From positions 91,175,935-91,239,934 of the forward strand of contig JALGPY010000006.1 of NCBI GenBank assembly GCA_023055425.1: a stretch of 64,000 nucleotides of DNA. The letters run 5' to 3'. Source of the stretch: Linanthus parryae. Taxonomy: Eukaryota > Streptophyta > Magnoliopsida > Ericales > Polemoniaceae. Below the pieces are notes generated by a model that saw nothing but the letters and a program-made list of their open reading frames with translations, made no database searches and had not been told where the DNA came from. The translations under genes were made by a program, and so were the position numbers. How positions within the stretch are numbered: the stretch's first letter is position 1; every line of letters begins with the position of its first letter. Below, piece after piece: positions 43,519 to 55,879 of the stretch.

Positions 43519-44407
43519 CTATGCTGGGAACACTTTCACACGAAATTTTGGAATGCTTGCATCAACTAATTCCACGGCACATGCATCACCAGTACGTACA
43601 TTAGCGCTTCTGGTGAATTGATACCAAGAGACTCGTCTCTTGTCGTTGTTCTCTCCACCTGGGAATTTACAACGGCAGCTCCAAGTTGCAGTACCAGCAG
43701 TCCCTGTAATCTGGACCAGCGTTGTTCGATCCTTCAAATATTCCCTGCTGAAATGAGCTGGTATATTCTGCAATATGAACATTTGGTTGTCAACCGCTGC
43801 TGTCGAAATCGAACGCAGTAGCAGTGTAAATGAAAGTTAACATTGTAGGCTTACCAGTCCACCAGACGACTGCAAATGGGACTTTTGTATTTCAACTGCA
43901 AAGCATGGATTGTTGCAGTGAGCCTTGTAAGAAGCAGCCTTCCTGAATGCGCGAGTAGCTGCACCCTTTCTCGCATTCAGAACAGGAGCTCTGGCACTGT
44001 AATCTAGCTCTGATGTAGTGAGGCCGTAGATTGTCACTTTGAATTTGGAATGTCCCTGGTACTTGAAAGTCAGCATGTGCCCAAATGACAGCGAATAATG
44101 TTCCGAAAATTCCTTCCATCTTGTTGTTATATATATGTCGTTGCCTCTACTCTTCATTTTAATCTCCATACTCGGCCATCTGGGATTAAAAGCTCTGCAT
44201 TTATTCCAAGATCGGATTGATGACGTTGCACAAAGTCATCTGGTAATCTCTGCAGTGAATAGATGTTGGTTATTTTTAATAAATTTACCTCTTGTTACAA
44301 TTAATATTAATGTCATTCAATCTTATTTGTAAAAATATATGCGACGTAAGGCTTACCAAGTTCTTGTTGTCTTCATCTCGATCTGTGATAACTCGGAAGA
44401 ACTTCAT
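43519..44407 (-). pseudogene. two-domain B3 (REM-like) DNA-binding protein gene, frameshifted
   Basis: Exons: 44407-44357 (MKFFRVITDRDEDNKNL, donor GTAAGC; an upstream exon is possible because CTGTGCAG stands at about 44420), 44249-43855 and 43767-43519. The first B3 domain reads RLPDDFVQ, IYITTRWKEFSEHYSL, GHMLTFKYQG. The second reads NIPAHFSREYL, TWSCRCKFPGG, RVSWYQFTRSANVRTGDAC, FRVKVF. This is the paired-B3 layout of REM-type plant transcription factors. A one-base shift near 44170 separates DGRVWRLK from MEIKMKSRGND, so this copy is broken unless the assembly is wrong there. It lies 150 bases from the Tat insertion, in the Helitron. A captured host gene is the likely origin. Confidence 0.75.
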
Positions 44408-44419
44408 TTCCAGATAGCT

Positions 44420-46742
44420 GCACAGAAAATATCCTGATCTGTATTACTGATTGTGGCATACAGAAGAAAAGCTAAAATATATGGATTTTAAGGCGTTCCA
44501 TTCCTTTATTCTATATTTGCGAGCGGTTTAACACAAGTTGTGATATGCTTATTGTGTCTTGCGTAGGGTAATAAGCTTTAGTGGGAATAATTGGGTTTGA
44601 AATCCATGGATGATTATTTTCCAAAACCATGAACGGTAAATGTCAGTGCAAAGTACTTGGGATGTGATATCTCCTTAGCTATCTCGTGATGAACTCACAC
44701 AGTAATGCGAAAAAACTGGTTGTCAACATAATATCGATTGTTTAGCTATCATTATCACAAGCTATGGATAATGTTAAGAAATAAAGTGTGATGTGTGGCT
44801 ACGTAATTCCTCATAAGTCTTCATACGTATAATAACAATACGTATTGGAAACTACCATGTATTGTATTGCTGATATTACATGATGAAATTGACCTTCGAA
44901 GTTATTTGAAATTCAGTGTACATTTAAACACGTAAACTCACATATGTTTTCGAGAAAAAATGTAAATTGTACCTAACATCATTCAACTCCCAGCCTTTTT
45001 TTCTTCAGTTGTTGGATTAATAAGTTTTGTGTTAACTAAGTTGGAATTTCCAAGAATTGTAATTTCTCAACTATCATATTATCATATTAAATATTCAGTA
45101 TCTCAGTACTTGATGGCCTATATATCTTGGAAAAATATCCATTGTTATTAATTTATCTATGTGTTTGCTAACACAGTTGGATAAAGTATGGCTACTGTTG
45201 CACCCATAAGACTAATTTTATATTTCTGCAAAAGGCCGTCTTTCGAAACCACACGTTTCACATGGCTACGATTCATTCTATTAGTAAGATTAACAACAGT
45301 AAATTCATAGACATCGTAGTTACAATTTTATAACATTGTGTTCTTTTTTCTTTTCTCTTTCTTTTTTTATTTTTATTTTATTTTTTCATTATTTGATTTC
45401 CAGCCAAATATACCAATGTCTGTCTGAAATTCAATCAAACTATGAACTTCTTATTAACAAAGAGATTTAGATACGTTCAGTACCAATCAGACAAATTTCG
45501 TACATACGCATAGTTTACTATTTCTAAATCAAGACATTCATAGCAAATCTGGAATGGAAGTCACCAAAATAACATCTGAAAGGGGTAGCATACGATAATT
45601 GGCAATTATTTGTTGATGGCAGGGATTGAGTATGAATAATGTAAGATTTTTTCTGTGTGAAATTATTCAAACAGAGGATACGGTATTTGGAAACAGGTAC
45701 CTGTAGAGTGGTGATATTGAAGCTTGTGAGCCGCAGAGATCTGATGAATAGAGATGGGAGAATTCGTCAGCTAAACAATCACAGATAGCAGTACGGCGAA
45801 TAAGTAGATGACGATGACAAGTACATCATAACACAGAGGACCTGTTCGAAATTACAGCTAGGAGATAAGTACGAATACCTGTTAGAGAATAGTTAGAAGT
45901 CAGGGAAGATCTGGATGAGAAGATGAAGTTGGAAGGTCTTCTTACCGGAAGTATGAAGTTGGGTAATTGCAAATCTACAATGAGGATATTATTCATTGAA
46001 ATCTTAAAGTTAGCTCTGCTTTCAAGGTATCACTGATAAAGTTTTATAATATTATTTTTGTTTATATTGTACAGGTTGGGTGGTAATAACCACTATAGTG
46101 ATTCATTTTTGTAATAATCTTTATTAACCCTTTTGCTAACTGACGTTACCTTTTAATGGTATGAAGTAATGAATTCTGTCTGGTAAATTGTAATATTAAT
46201 TTATAATACGTGTCTAATTACGACTTCGACAATGCAGACTAATAAGAAGATTATCTCTTGGTAATATATATACCCGACGCCAAGTTCATTATGTGAAGTA
46301 TCATACACATATTCCCAAATTACAACAAATGAAGAACAATCTGTGGAATAATATAATGGAAATACTGTATCTCCATTTGACATTTTATAAATATTTCATT
46401 TGTGTTTCAGTAAGACGTGCGCAGTTGGAGATGACATGTGACTGCAGTAAGGTAACGCAAAGATTTTTACATAGACAAATTAAAATGAAAATTGGAAAAC
46501 CCTTATATCTTTAACTTAAGATAGACTAAGAATTGCAAACCAACATTATTGAACGACTACATTGCAAGAAGAGCAGGAGTTGAGGTCATTACAAAAAAAC
46601 CAGAGTCGTTAGAACTTGGCGACATGCCGAAACTATGAAGTCCAAGTTTCCATCAAAGGGGTTCAACATAGTAGTGCAAAAGTTCCAGAAATACAGCATT
46701 TAAATTCCACCACCGAAAATATCTCTGCAAATTCATTGCTTC
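44420..46742. other. Helitron interval without a recognisable gene
   Basis: About 2.3 kb of AT-rich sequence. A few short frames (for example 46201-46514 on both strands) have no domain. A TC-rich run lies around 45345-45390. Parts may be introns or upstream exons of the B3 gene. Confidence 0.5.
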
Positions 46743-47090
46743 TTAATCCTCTGTTGGGGTTGTTGGAGACCGGTTTCGCTTGCATCCTGAGGTTGACGTG
46801 CTGGCAGCTATTGACTGCTTATTGGCAGTGCTCATTTCCTGCAGTTTTAGGAGAAATTGAGTCTGGATCTGGAGCTGTTGTTGCTTCAGAAAAGTTACTT
46901 TGCCCAGCATTTGTATTTGTCGCTCGACTCGTTGAATTTCTTTTTCAATATCTGCGATCATTTCATCAACATTTTTACCACTGTTGAGAATTTTGCGACA
47001 GATAGCTGCCCCCTCTGCTCTCCCCCTTGGAATACTGGGTGTTTCTTCAGTCACGGTTGGTTCGGTTGCAGAGTTACGCCAGTTTTCCAT
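46743..47090 (-). CDS. small coiled-coil protein, 115 aa, unknown function
   Basis: ATG 47088-47090 (MENWRNSATEPTV) follows TTTTGGCAG, which looks like a 3' splice site, so this may be the last exon of a larger gene. The middle forms a heptad-rich helix (VDEMIADIEKEIQRVERQIQ then LKQQQLQIQTQFLLKLQEM). The tail is Ser/Thr-rich with KRNRSPTTPTED. I do not recognise the family. It lies between the broken RNase H-like gene and the B3 gene in the Helitron and shares their strand. Confidence 0.5.
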   Translation of the reverse strand: MENWRNSATEPTVTEETPSIPRGRAEGAAICRKILNSGKNVDEMIADIEKEIQRVERQIQMLGKVTFLKQQQLQIQTQFLLKLQEMSTANKQSIAASTSTSGCKRNRSPTTPTED

Positions 47091-47129
47091 CGTACTATAT
47101 CTGCCAAAATTTCCATAGTTATGAACCAC

Positions 47130-48534
47130 AATAATGTATATATTTGTAATGGTTATTCGTTGCAGTGTAGTGGTGAATATGTTAAAACTCTGTGTTGTAA
47201 AACTTATCTTACCACTTCCCTTTTTGTTTTTTTGTTTTTTTGTTTTTTTTCTTTTTTTTCACTTGTTGTAATTGCATAAGCACAATGTAGATATTGTAAT
47301 GAAATCCAGTATGTAACATTAGTATCTAAGTTAGTAACCTGGATTAATAACACAACAGAGGTCGTTGAACCGGCAACACAGAAGTGGACACTAATCTTGC
47401 ATCCAGATTGTACTTCCCCCAGTTATCTGCACATTGTCAAGTAACTTTGTTAGATTTCTGTGTGAGGAAACACTATCTCTTATTTATGCTAGTATTACCT
47501 TCAAGTGTTGCTAAGCAGATGAAGCAAGTTGCAAGAAACTAATTTATATCTGTTCTTGCAACTTGGTCTCCAAGAAATGTCAGAACTATATTGACAAGTG
47601 TCCTCAACCACTTTCTGCACTGTAATTGTTCTATACCATTGTGACGTATTTGTTTCATTAACTGTAAAATAAAAGAATTCCCAATTTTTTCACTGTTATC
47701 AAATTCAGGCTGCATTATAGCATATGGAAACCTAATTGGATGATGTCAATGTAATTAATTAATACTGTTGACATATTTATTCTCACTGGTGATATAAATT
47801 CACATAGTTGCAGAAAATTTATTCTTGATTGTCGAGTATACCTGTACTGGGTGAGTTCATGCATTGGTTCTTAAAAAGTGATGAATATGAAGCAGATCTT
47901 AGCTGCCAGATGTCTGGCATGCATCCAAACTCTGATGTTGCTTCTATAAATGGCTTACTTACATTGCCATAAAGTTTGTTCACAGTGTGCTGCATTCATT
48001 TCTGAAGCAGTAGGAATTACTATTTTTCCAACCGGTTCCTACTTTTTGGCTGGAAACCATAAATTAGCAGATATAAAAATCAATTTATGAAATGTTACTG
48101 ATGATATTATTATATTTTCGTAGAATATAGCTATAAATTTGATTTGCTGCATATCTGATGATTTGTGGGAGCATTTTTTAAAATAAATAGAAATATCAAT
48201 ATAAATTTGTTCTGGTGCATATATCTCAACATATGTAACTGAATGTAGATTATATTCTACACAGCAACAACTAATTTGTCTAGGATAATGCTTTAGTTTA
48301 TATGCAGCTGTATTCATAGATGAACTGATTCTGTAAATATTAGATCTGTGTAGATATTGACCACAGTATTATGAAATAGTATATTTTTTTTAGACACTAC
48401 TTAACCAAATTCCAATGACAACTTTGATTAGAAAAAGTATTGGAATTCGCCAAAACTACCAACATTATATTACACAAATTATTGATGATGTTAATGTCAG
48501 AAAATAAACCAAGTACAGATGCTGAGACTGATTA
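47130..48534. other. Helitron interval without a recognisable gene
   Basis: AT-rich, with a T/G homopolymer stretch at about 47219-47262. No supported frame, no repeat. Confidence 0.5.
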
Positions 48535-49939
48535 CTACGCTCTACGGTACGTCTTCCCTTTCCTTTCTTGCTCAACAATATCCTGAACAGGTTCAGGTAG
48601 ACCCACTGTTTCGAATGCGTAACATCCATCGTGATGTTTGAAAGCTACACAAAGTGCATCTGCTGCTGAGTTACCTTCACGATGGATGAATGTTATCAAA
48701 CATGATTTGAATTTTTTTCTGTAGTTTCCTAATTTCTTCGATTTCGGAACAGACATCTTCTGGGAATACATGAGTACAAATACCAGTTATGTGATCAATA
48801 ATGTTTTTGGCATCGCCCTCTGCCCATATATCGAGCCAGTTGCGATCTAATGCATACCTCAGACCTTTGCAGAGTGCAGATGCCTCTGCAAAGTCAGAGT
48901 TCTTCTCATGCTCAATTTCAGCAAAAGCATACACATAATCTCCTGTATAATTCCTATACAGACCAGCACGAAACTATAGTTGGCCAGTTTGGGCGATTGT
49001 AGTCGCAGTAGAATCCACCATCGAAATTAAGTTTGATGATATGTTTTGCAGGAGGTGACCAGTGGATTCTAAGAGATGATGTAGATGGGGAACGGATCTT
49101 GTTGCTAGTTGAAGAAGAGGACGCAGCTTCATTACCTTTCTTTTGGTTCATAGAAATCTGATGAGTTTGGCTGCGAGTCGAACATGGATTGGATTTTCTC
49201 TGAGGAGGCGAGTTCTCGAGGAAGAATATACAGTCATCATCAACATTATCTGAAGCATATGGCAATTGCAGATCACTTTGGTATACAAATGATGGCTCAA
49301 TGATTTGCGAAAGAAAATCCGAAGGGAGGGAAATGTACGGGAACTAATAGCTGAGTGTCCGGTATTGGAATTGGTGAACCATAATTCTGCGGTGAAGTTG
49401 AGTGAAAATGTGATTGTCGGTGAATATGTGACGATAGTGGGGAGTACTGATATCGGGGAGATGCAATGGAGTTGCAGTAATTATACTGCGGAGGGGAATG
49501 TGCTAATGGGATACCTGTATTATATGAGCCATGCAAGAACTCTGCGCGGTTAGGCGGTGATGCATAGAAGACTGGTGACTTTGGACTTCGCACGACGGAA
49601 TTGTTCCAGTTATAATGTTGCGGACAGTGCGGCAGTGCGGTAGTGCTATACCTGCACTGTAGGACGCATGCATGAATTCGTCGTTGGCGGGAGGCGATGC
49701 ATGGAAAATTGCTGATGTTGGGCTGCGAATAACATGAAACTGGTGATTACCAGCATCATACATTGTGTTTCCGGATATTGGATGATAGGGTGAACCCATT
49801 TTGGGTTGAACTGTATTGTTGGGTGAGAGACGTGGACATAGCTCTGATTTGGGATGCTTATTTCAGCAGTGGGAAGATCTGTTAGCAAGGTGGTAAAATT
49901 CCAGCAAGAATGCTCCTCCGCAGAAGTATAGTTTGACAT
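48535..49939 (-). pseudogene. RNase H-like (RVT_3) gene with repeated N-terminal region, frameshifted
   Basis: ATG 49937-49939 (MSNYTSAEEHS). The N-terminal half reads in three successive frames. It contains a repeated block: IRSPTSAIFHASPPANDEF then RSPKSPVFYASPPNRAEF, each followed by an SY(S/N)(A/T)GI(A/P)L piece. The C-terminal half is an RNase H-like domain with all four catalytic acids readable: IKLNFDGGF, AEASALCKGL, WAEGDAKNII and NSAADALCVAF. Frameshifts lie near 49800, 49590, 49270, 48965 and in the A7 run near 48718. So the catalytic residues survive but the frame does not. It follows the RPA gene directly, as the other RNase H-like gene follows the RPA fragment. Confidence 0.7.
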
Positions 49940-50553
49940 GGTGAATATATTCAGAAATATTTCATGAATTGCTCACAGTCAATGTCGTAACATTATATAG
50001 GAGACCTAGGAGGAGCAGATATTTTAAGTTATTTCCAAGCATGTGTATTAAATGTGGGTAACAATATTTCGTGTTGGTTATGAAATCTAATAACTTATTC
50101 AAATTTTTTTTTTCTTTTATTTTTTTCTGCTCCCCTCCTCCTCACCAAAATTTCCAGGTACCATTTATTGTTTTCGTTGTGTACATGCTATTATATTATA
50201 CATGCGTATTAGAATTATATCCCTGTAACTGCAAGTTTTTTAAGTATGCAAGATCAGTTCAATGAACTGCAACTGTGAACATGCACAAATCAATATGGCT
50301 TAACATTAGACCGTAGGCAGATGAGGTGCGTGTTCAAAAATAAAACAGTTTTTGGAAGAAGGGGGGAGGGCAAAAGGCAGGGAGATAACAATGGAACATC
50401 AGCATGACATTATCTCCCCGCATTTTCTGAAGCAGACAAAAGTAGTAGTGGTAATGGGTCATAGCAGAGCATGTATTGTAGTAAGGCCTCTATGTACACA
50501 TGCGATTGCATACTTGATCTGCATTCGGGCACATGTGCCGGCATTGTGTGAAA
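49940..50553. other. interval between RNase H-like pseudogene and RPA gene
   Basis: AT-rich upstream and downstream flanks. Plus-strand frames at 50071-50265 and 50352-50591 show no domain. Confidence 0.5.
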
Positions 50554-52749
50554 CTATGCCATCTCCACTTGACGAACACTCCATTTGTTGACCCATCTGC
50601 GATTCATGCTTGTCGATCTGGCAAGTCGAAAGTAGAACATGTTCTTAACACTCGATTCATTAGCTTTAAGTAATAGCTCCTTTTGTTCCTGAAACGAAGC
50701 AATGTACTGTAGTTAGCACTGTGTTCATAAAGCACACTAACTCATTAAGTATGACATTAGTAGTGGATAGTTCAAGACGGTAAATGTTGGCCACATACAT
50801 CTCCTGTCATTGCCGACAACATAACAGCACTTTTCTTAAGGACAGCCTCAACACCATGCCCGAAAACGACGACATTCAGCGCTCCAGTATCATCTCCAAT
50901 TTGAACTTCTAGACGACCCCTACAGAGAGCAAAAATGGATGCACTCAATACCCCTTTTATTGTTTTTTTTTCTTACTCCCCTGTATTTTCCCATCGCAAA
51001 TTGAATATACATCTTAAACTGGGGGCAAGAGAATTATATCACATTACCACGACACAGAAGTGCAATCAGAATTGTGGCAACCAGAACAATTGAATTTTTC
51101 TCCGGTTAGATAGCTTGTTGCACGAGTACACATATTGCAAGCATGATACCATGGTCGTTGAGTTTCAGGTAAGGCAAGAACCGAAACTTAGACCCACACG
51201 TCAGTATCTACGGACTACAAACAATCGGGACACAGCTGTCAGGCAAACATAACAATGAATTCCCAAGAAAATGAGATACCTATGGCGTAAAATATACCGG
51301 TTTTTCTGGGAGATCAGCAATCTTTGACAACTTGAATTCAGTCTTGTTTGTCTTAGGATTTTTCTGTGCCAGTAATAATTCAGGGTCCTTCACTTTATCG
51401 ATCTTCTCATAATTTGCGTCACGCCTAAGCAGGAGGAACAGATATGAGGTTAAATTTGAAAATTATGCTATGTTGTCGAAATCAGAAACTGTGCAAGTAG
51501 TTTCATTCATATACCAGTCATTCAATTCTTCAACTCTTGGATCCTCAACATTGTGCAGGAACATAGTTGACATTGTTGTCTTCAGAGAGAAATCTACAAA
51601 TAGTGAATAGTGATTACATGAATATAATGTTATGTAAGCTATGTTTACATATAATGCATTCATATATCCATTAGGATTGTAACTGTATACTTCCATACTC
51701 ATAAATACTGATGTTTTACCCAGATATGTTGTCGAACACACATTCGTCACGATTACAACCGAATGAGCACTGGCCAGTATATTCAGTTTATCTCCTTCTG
51801 TTGTAGTTGCATCGTCCCACAAAGATAAACAAACAGGTATACCGCTGAATTCACATATTTGAATAGGACAGTCAATAATTGCATACAGTAAACACCAACA
51901 AATGAACACTACCTACTACAACACAGCACACATAAGCAGAGTACTTACGAGTCATCCAGAACAATTACATCCCTGACTCGAGCACGACCAGGTGAATCTT
52001 TCCGGGGTACAGTCTTTGTCGACATAACAGCAATGATGATGACAGCAATATCTATAACCATTGTGAAATACAAACAATAACAATAAGAGCGTTTAGTAAT
52101 TATGGGAAAACAGTTATGACTTTACATTAATATGAAATCTCTATATAGCAATGATCCAAAGCAGTGCATATAACCTACCAAATTTCTCACGGGAATTCAC
52201 AAGAGTGCGAGCTGCTTTCAGAATATTCAAATTATATTTGCTCCCAGATCCTTCATCAACCTTATCTTCCACTGCAGTCACCTCCATTTCTTTGTTAAGG
52301 ACAAGAGAGAAATCATGATCTATGTAACGGTACTTCGGGTTGACAGGTCGGACAACACCATTGCTGAACCAGTAGGAATGATAAACCTGTAATTTCTTGT
52401 CAAAGTTGGGTATATCTGCATCAAATGACGTTGCTTGGATTTGCTTACCCTGCAAATTCAATAGAAATTTATTAAATATGGAAACCAGAAGAATAATAAT
52501 AACAATTGTAAGAACAGTAGCGACAGCACATTATATTTGGCAAATTAAACAAACTAATCAGTGGTAGATTGACTGATATGTTTGCACAACTTTAGTTACA
52601 ACCTCACTGTCACAGAGAACAAAACGTTGGTACTTTGTGTTCGAAGCCTTTCCCGTCAGTATCCGTGATTTTTCTGCGACACGCAAACGAAGCTTCCATT
52701 CTTTGCATTGGTCCGTCAATCCAGACAACTTAAAATTTTTACCATCCAT
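50554..52749 (-). CDS. RPA70-like single-strand DNA-binding protein, about nine exons
   Basis: ATG 52747-52749 (MDGKNFKLSGL). The first five exon-intron joints are exact and keep frame: exons 52749-52603, 52449-52179, 52051-51949, 51844-51720 and 51593-51515. Four more exons follow to TAG 50554-50556. Domains: DBD-A (EWKLRLRVAEKSRI, KQIQATSFDADIPNF, HSYWFSNGVVRPVNPKYR), DBD-B (RARVRDVIVLDD, IPVCLSLWDDA), DBD-C with a zinc ribbon (WYHACNMC then CSGCHNSDC) and GDDTGALNVVVFGH. No internal stop in these exons. RPA-like genes accompany Rep/helicase in many plant Helitrons and are thought to hold single-strand intermediates. It starts 174 bases after the helicase stop. Confidence 0.85.
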
Positions 52750-52922
52750 GATTTGAATGAATTCCTACAAAAGGTAGCTGAATGATGTTAGTATATAACA
52801 TATAGAGATTTTCAATTAATGATCAAGCGTGCGGTGAATAACATTATGGTCTATATTACTGTGCAACACACGAGTGTCACTTCTGCATGATGAAATCAGC
52901 AAGCACTAAACATGGTTGGAAT

Positions 52923-54350
52923 CTATTCTGTGTTTTGTGCGCGTCTTGCTCTACGCAACAGATCTTTGTAGACAACATTTCGAGTCGTGCAATTAAATTG
53001 TATGCCGTCAATTGGTTCCATTAACACTTTAACTGCAGATCCTAACTTAGCTCTAGATAATGCAACATACAGCTGACCATGGGAGAATACAGGTTGGGGT
53101 AGGTAAACACCAACACGTTTCAGAGTTTGGCCTTGCGACTTGTTGATGGTCATAGCGAAGCATAGTCGTACTGGAAATTATTTCCGCTCGAACTCTGTGG
53201 GATAGTGGTCTGTTTGGGACGGTCTGAGCGGGATCCGAGGAATGAACACTGATTTTCCCTTATTTGGACCAACTGCAATCTCAGCATATATTACATTAGG
53301 TAACAACTCCTTGCAAATAAGTTTGACACCATTTGAAAATCCAGATGAAGGGTCAATGTTGCGTAGCAACATTAGTGGACAACCTGGCTTCAGTTCTAAG
53401 TGGTGGGGTGGCAGCCCATTAGGAGTCAGTGTGTGCAGGAATTCCACTGGATGAGTCGACTGGTTCTCTGGCAGAGATCGGTCAAAGCTATTATATGTAT
53501 GAGATTGTCCCGGAAATCTACATAGCAGAATTTGATTGATTCGGTCTACGCAATCGTTCCGAGGAGTCAAAATTTCTCTTTCAGTAAGGTACCTCGGGTT
53601 CAGACAGTCAGATTGGAAATTGCAGTATACAGAATTAATAAACAAGTCTACTGACGGGCTTTCATCTATGAATGGCACGATCATTGATCGTGGCAAATCT
53701 ATTGTGGCTTCGTCCACATCTTGCACACTACCATTTCCAATGGAAAGGAGAAATTGGCAGAAGGTGGGATCATCAATAGCGCGCATATTTTCTGTGAGAT
53801 AAAGCAAATGCATACTGGCCCATAGAGGTGAGTCCAAAATGCTGTTTGAGATACATTCCTCCTTAGTTGCACGCACCGTCACAGGCAGCACCTGACTGAA
53901 ATCACCTCCGGAAACAACGACTTTGCCTCCAAATAGTGATTCATCAGAACATATATCGCGCAGCATACATTCAAAAGCCTCTATATTCTGCTTCTTCGCC
54001 ATTGTAACATCGTCCCATATATTAACTTTGGCCTCACGAATAAGATGAGCGGGAGTTGTCTGTTTTCCAATATTGCATGTATTCTTATCTGTAGTATCCA
54101 AGGGGAGCTTGAAGCGAGAGTGTGCAGTCCTTCCACCAGGCAAGTTTGAAGCTGCAATACCAGTGCTAGCAGTAGCTAGAGCAATCCCACCACGACCTCG
54201 GACATACGCCAACAGAGCTCTGTATAGGAATGTTTACCCAGTGCCACCCGGTCCGTCGACAAAGAAACACCCACTCCTCATTTCACTGATATAATTCGTG
54301 ATTATTTTGTAAGCTGCTGATTGCTCATTGTTTAGCTGGTCGATTGCAGC
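52923..54350 (-). pseudogene. Helitron PIF1-type helicase domain
   Basis: SF1B helicase motifs in order: Walker A GPGGTG followed by TAA (54234-54236) where the catalytic Lys codon should be, then TFLYRALLAYV; motif Ia LATASTGIAA; Walker B IWDDVTMA (usual form WDEAPM); GGDFSQVLPV; LYLTENMRA; then after TAA 53178-53180 the text continues in frame as FPVRLCFAMTINKSQGQTL and YVALSRAKL. The TAA at 53178 fits CAA, because this position is Gln in related proteins. It ends with RAQNTE and a stop at 52923. Two nonsense codons and a lost ATP-binding Lys make it inactive. Confidence 0.92.
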
Positions 54351-55877
54351 AATGTCTTCGGCTGGAATCGGTACTGCCAATTCCTCTTCAATTTCGCGAT
54401 TGACTGAAGACATTTCTTCAGGATGACTTACTGGTAATGAAGTAATGAAATCAGTCAGTTGTCTCCCCATTGCTTCTAGAAATATATTGACTCCTTTAAC
54501 AGTTCTAAATAGAATTTGAGCTTCACTTAATCTCCCCTCTTTCCGGAAATCTTCAGACAAATTCACGTACATCCGATCCCACAGAGAGCGTGGGTTGCCT
54601 GGTTCGCAGTACACAAGGACAGTGGCAAATAGACGCCGCAATGTTTGAGGCATTTGAAAAGTCGCAGCTTCTTCCAAACAATCTTCGAGTGCTGTGTCTT
54701 TTCCCAACAGACCAAGCTTCTCACACGCCTCGCGGTATGATTCACATACGTGATTCCTAACTGTCCGCAATTGCTCATATGATTCAGCACCTCGGACATG
54801 AGTCAGTAATAAGCGAAGGAAAAAGCCGTCTCCCTCTGAAGGATTAGCAGCAACAATACGTCCAATACTGTAGCCCTTTTTCCGATGTTCCCAACATGAA
54901 TGTGTGTTATTCCACACATAATGTTGTGGAAATTCACTATACAGCCAACACTTTGCACTTTTATCACGCTTATTGGTTTCAAAAAATTCCGTCAACATTG
55001 TCTTCGCATACTTCTTATCCGCGGCAATGTAGGGAAGCTTTGTGTGTTTGTCGAAGGAAATAGATTGCATGCCAGGAAGGTGAAGTGGAAGTGCAATGAC
55101 AGAAGGATGCATCTCGTTCAGTGGGAACCTGAAAAGACGCCATGCAGCCTCCGGAGGTGAAATCCACCTTGCAGACTGAAAGGCTGCAATTTCATCAATA
55201 CCGGTAGTTTGATTTGACACAAGTTGGAACGCAACCTTATCATGCCCTTTGTAAATATACTTGTACGGATATTTAACTGCCTTAATTGTTGAGCAAATCT
55301 CAACATTTATGTGGCAGTCATATTTCGCCAGCAAGTACGGATTGTAAGGCACGACCCATCTGTTATCAAGAGTGGCACCTCGAACCTCGACGGTGCGGCC
55401 ATTGCGCTCTCGACGATAAATAGCAAATGAATTGTCACCTGTTCTTGTGGCGCTGCAAAAATCCCGAGGATATCTGTTCTTGCACCCAGTCCGAGGCCGC
55501 ATGCATACATTCTTCTTGTTGAGTTCACCACAGGGACCGTGCATCATTTGCCTCACTACAGCATTGTAAAGATGAGGGTTGACGTTAGGATCAGGAATTT
55601 CAGCTGAGATATACCTGTCATACTCATCAGGTTGCATCAATTTTGCAAACTTTTTCAGAATCAGAAGGAAATGCACATGCGGAAGACCACGTTTCTGATA
55701 CTCGATCACATATGTATAAGCAGCAATCGGGCCAAGAATTTCTCGATCAACCAAATCACGTTTAAGCTCGATTATTTTGGCACGGAAAATTCGGGCTACT
55801 AAATCCGGTCGGTTGGAGGCTTCCTCATGAGGCAGGAGCTCATTCAAGATTTCAGACCACCTAGGATTGCAAGTCAT
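54351..55877 (-). pseudogene. Helitron Rep (HUH nuclease) domain
   Basis: The frame is open from MTCNPRWSEI (55877, Rep motif 1) through EYQKRGLPHVHFLLIL, the HUH metal-binding motif with both His, to CHINVEICSTIKAVKYPYKYIYKGHD, which holds the catalytic Tyr pair. The region after it (AFQSARWISPPEAAWRLFRF, QHYVWN, LLTHVRGA, LLLPHEEASN at the start) is the usual Rep-helicase linker. No stop in this segment. At 55878 one base is missing relative to the family text (the usual hydrophobic residues before TMTCNP), so it is out of frame with the N-terminal part. Confidence 0.92.
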
Positions 55878-55879
55878 CG

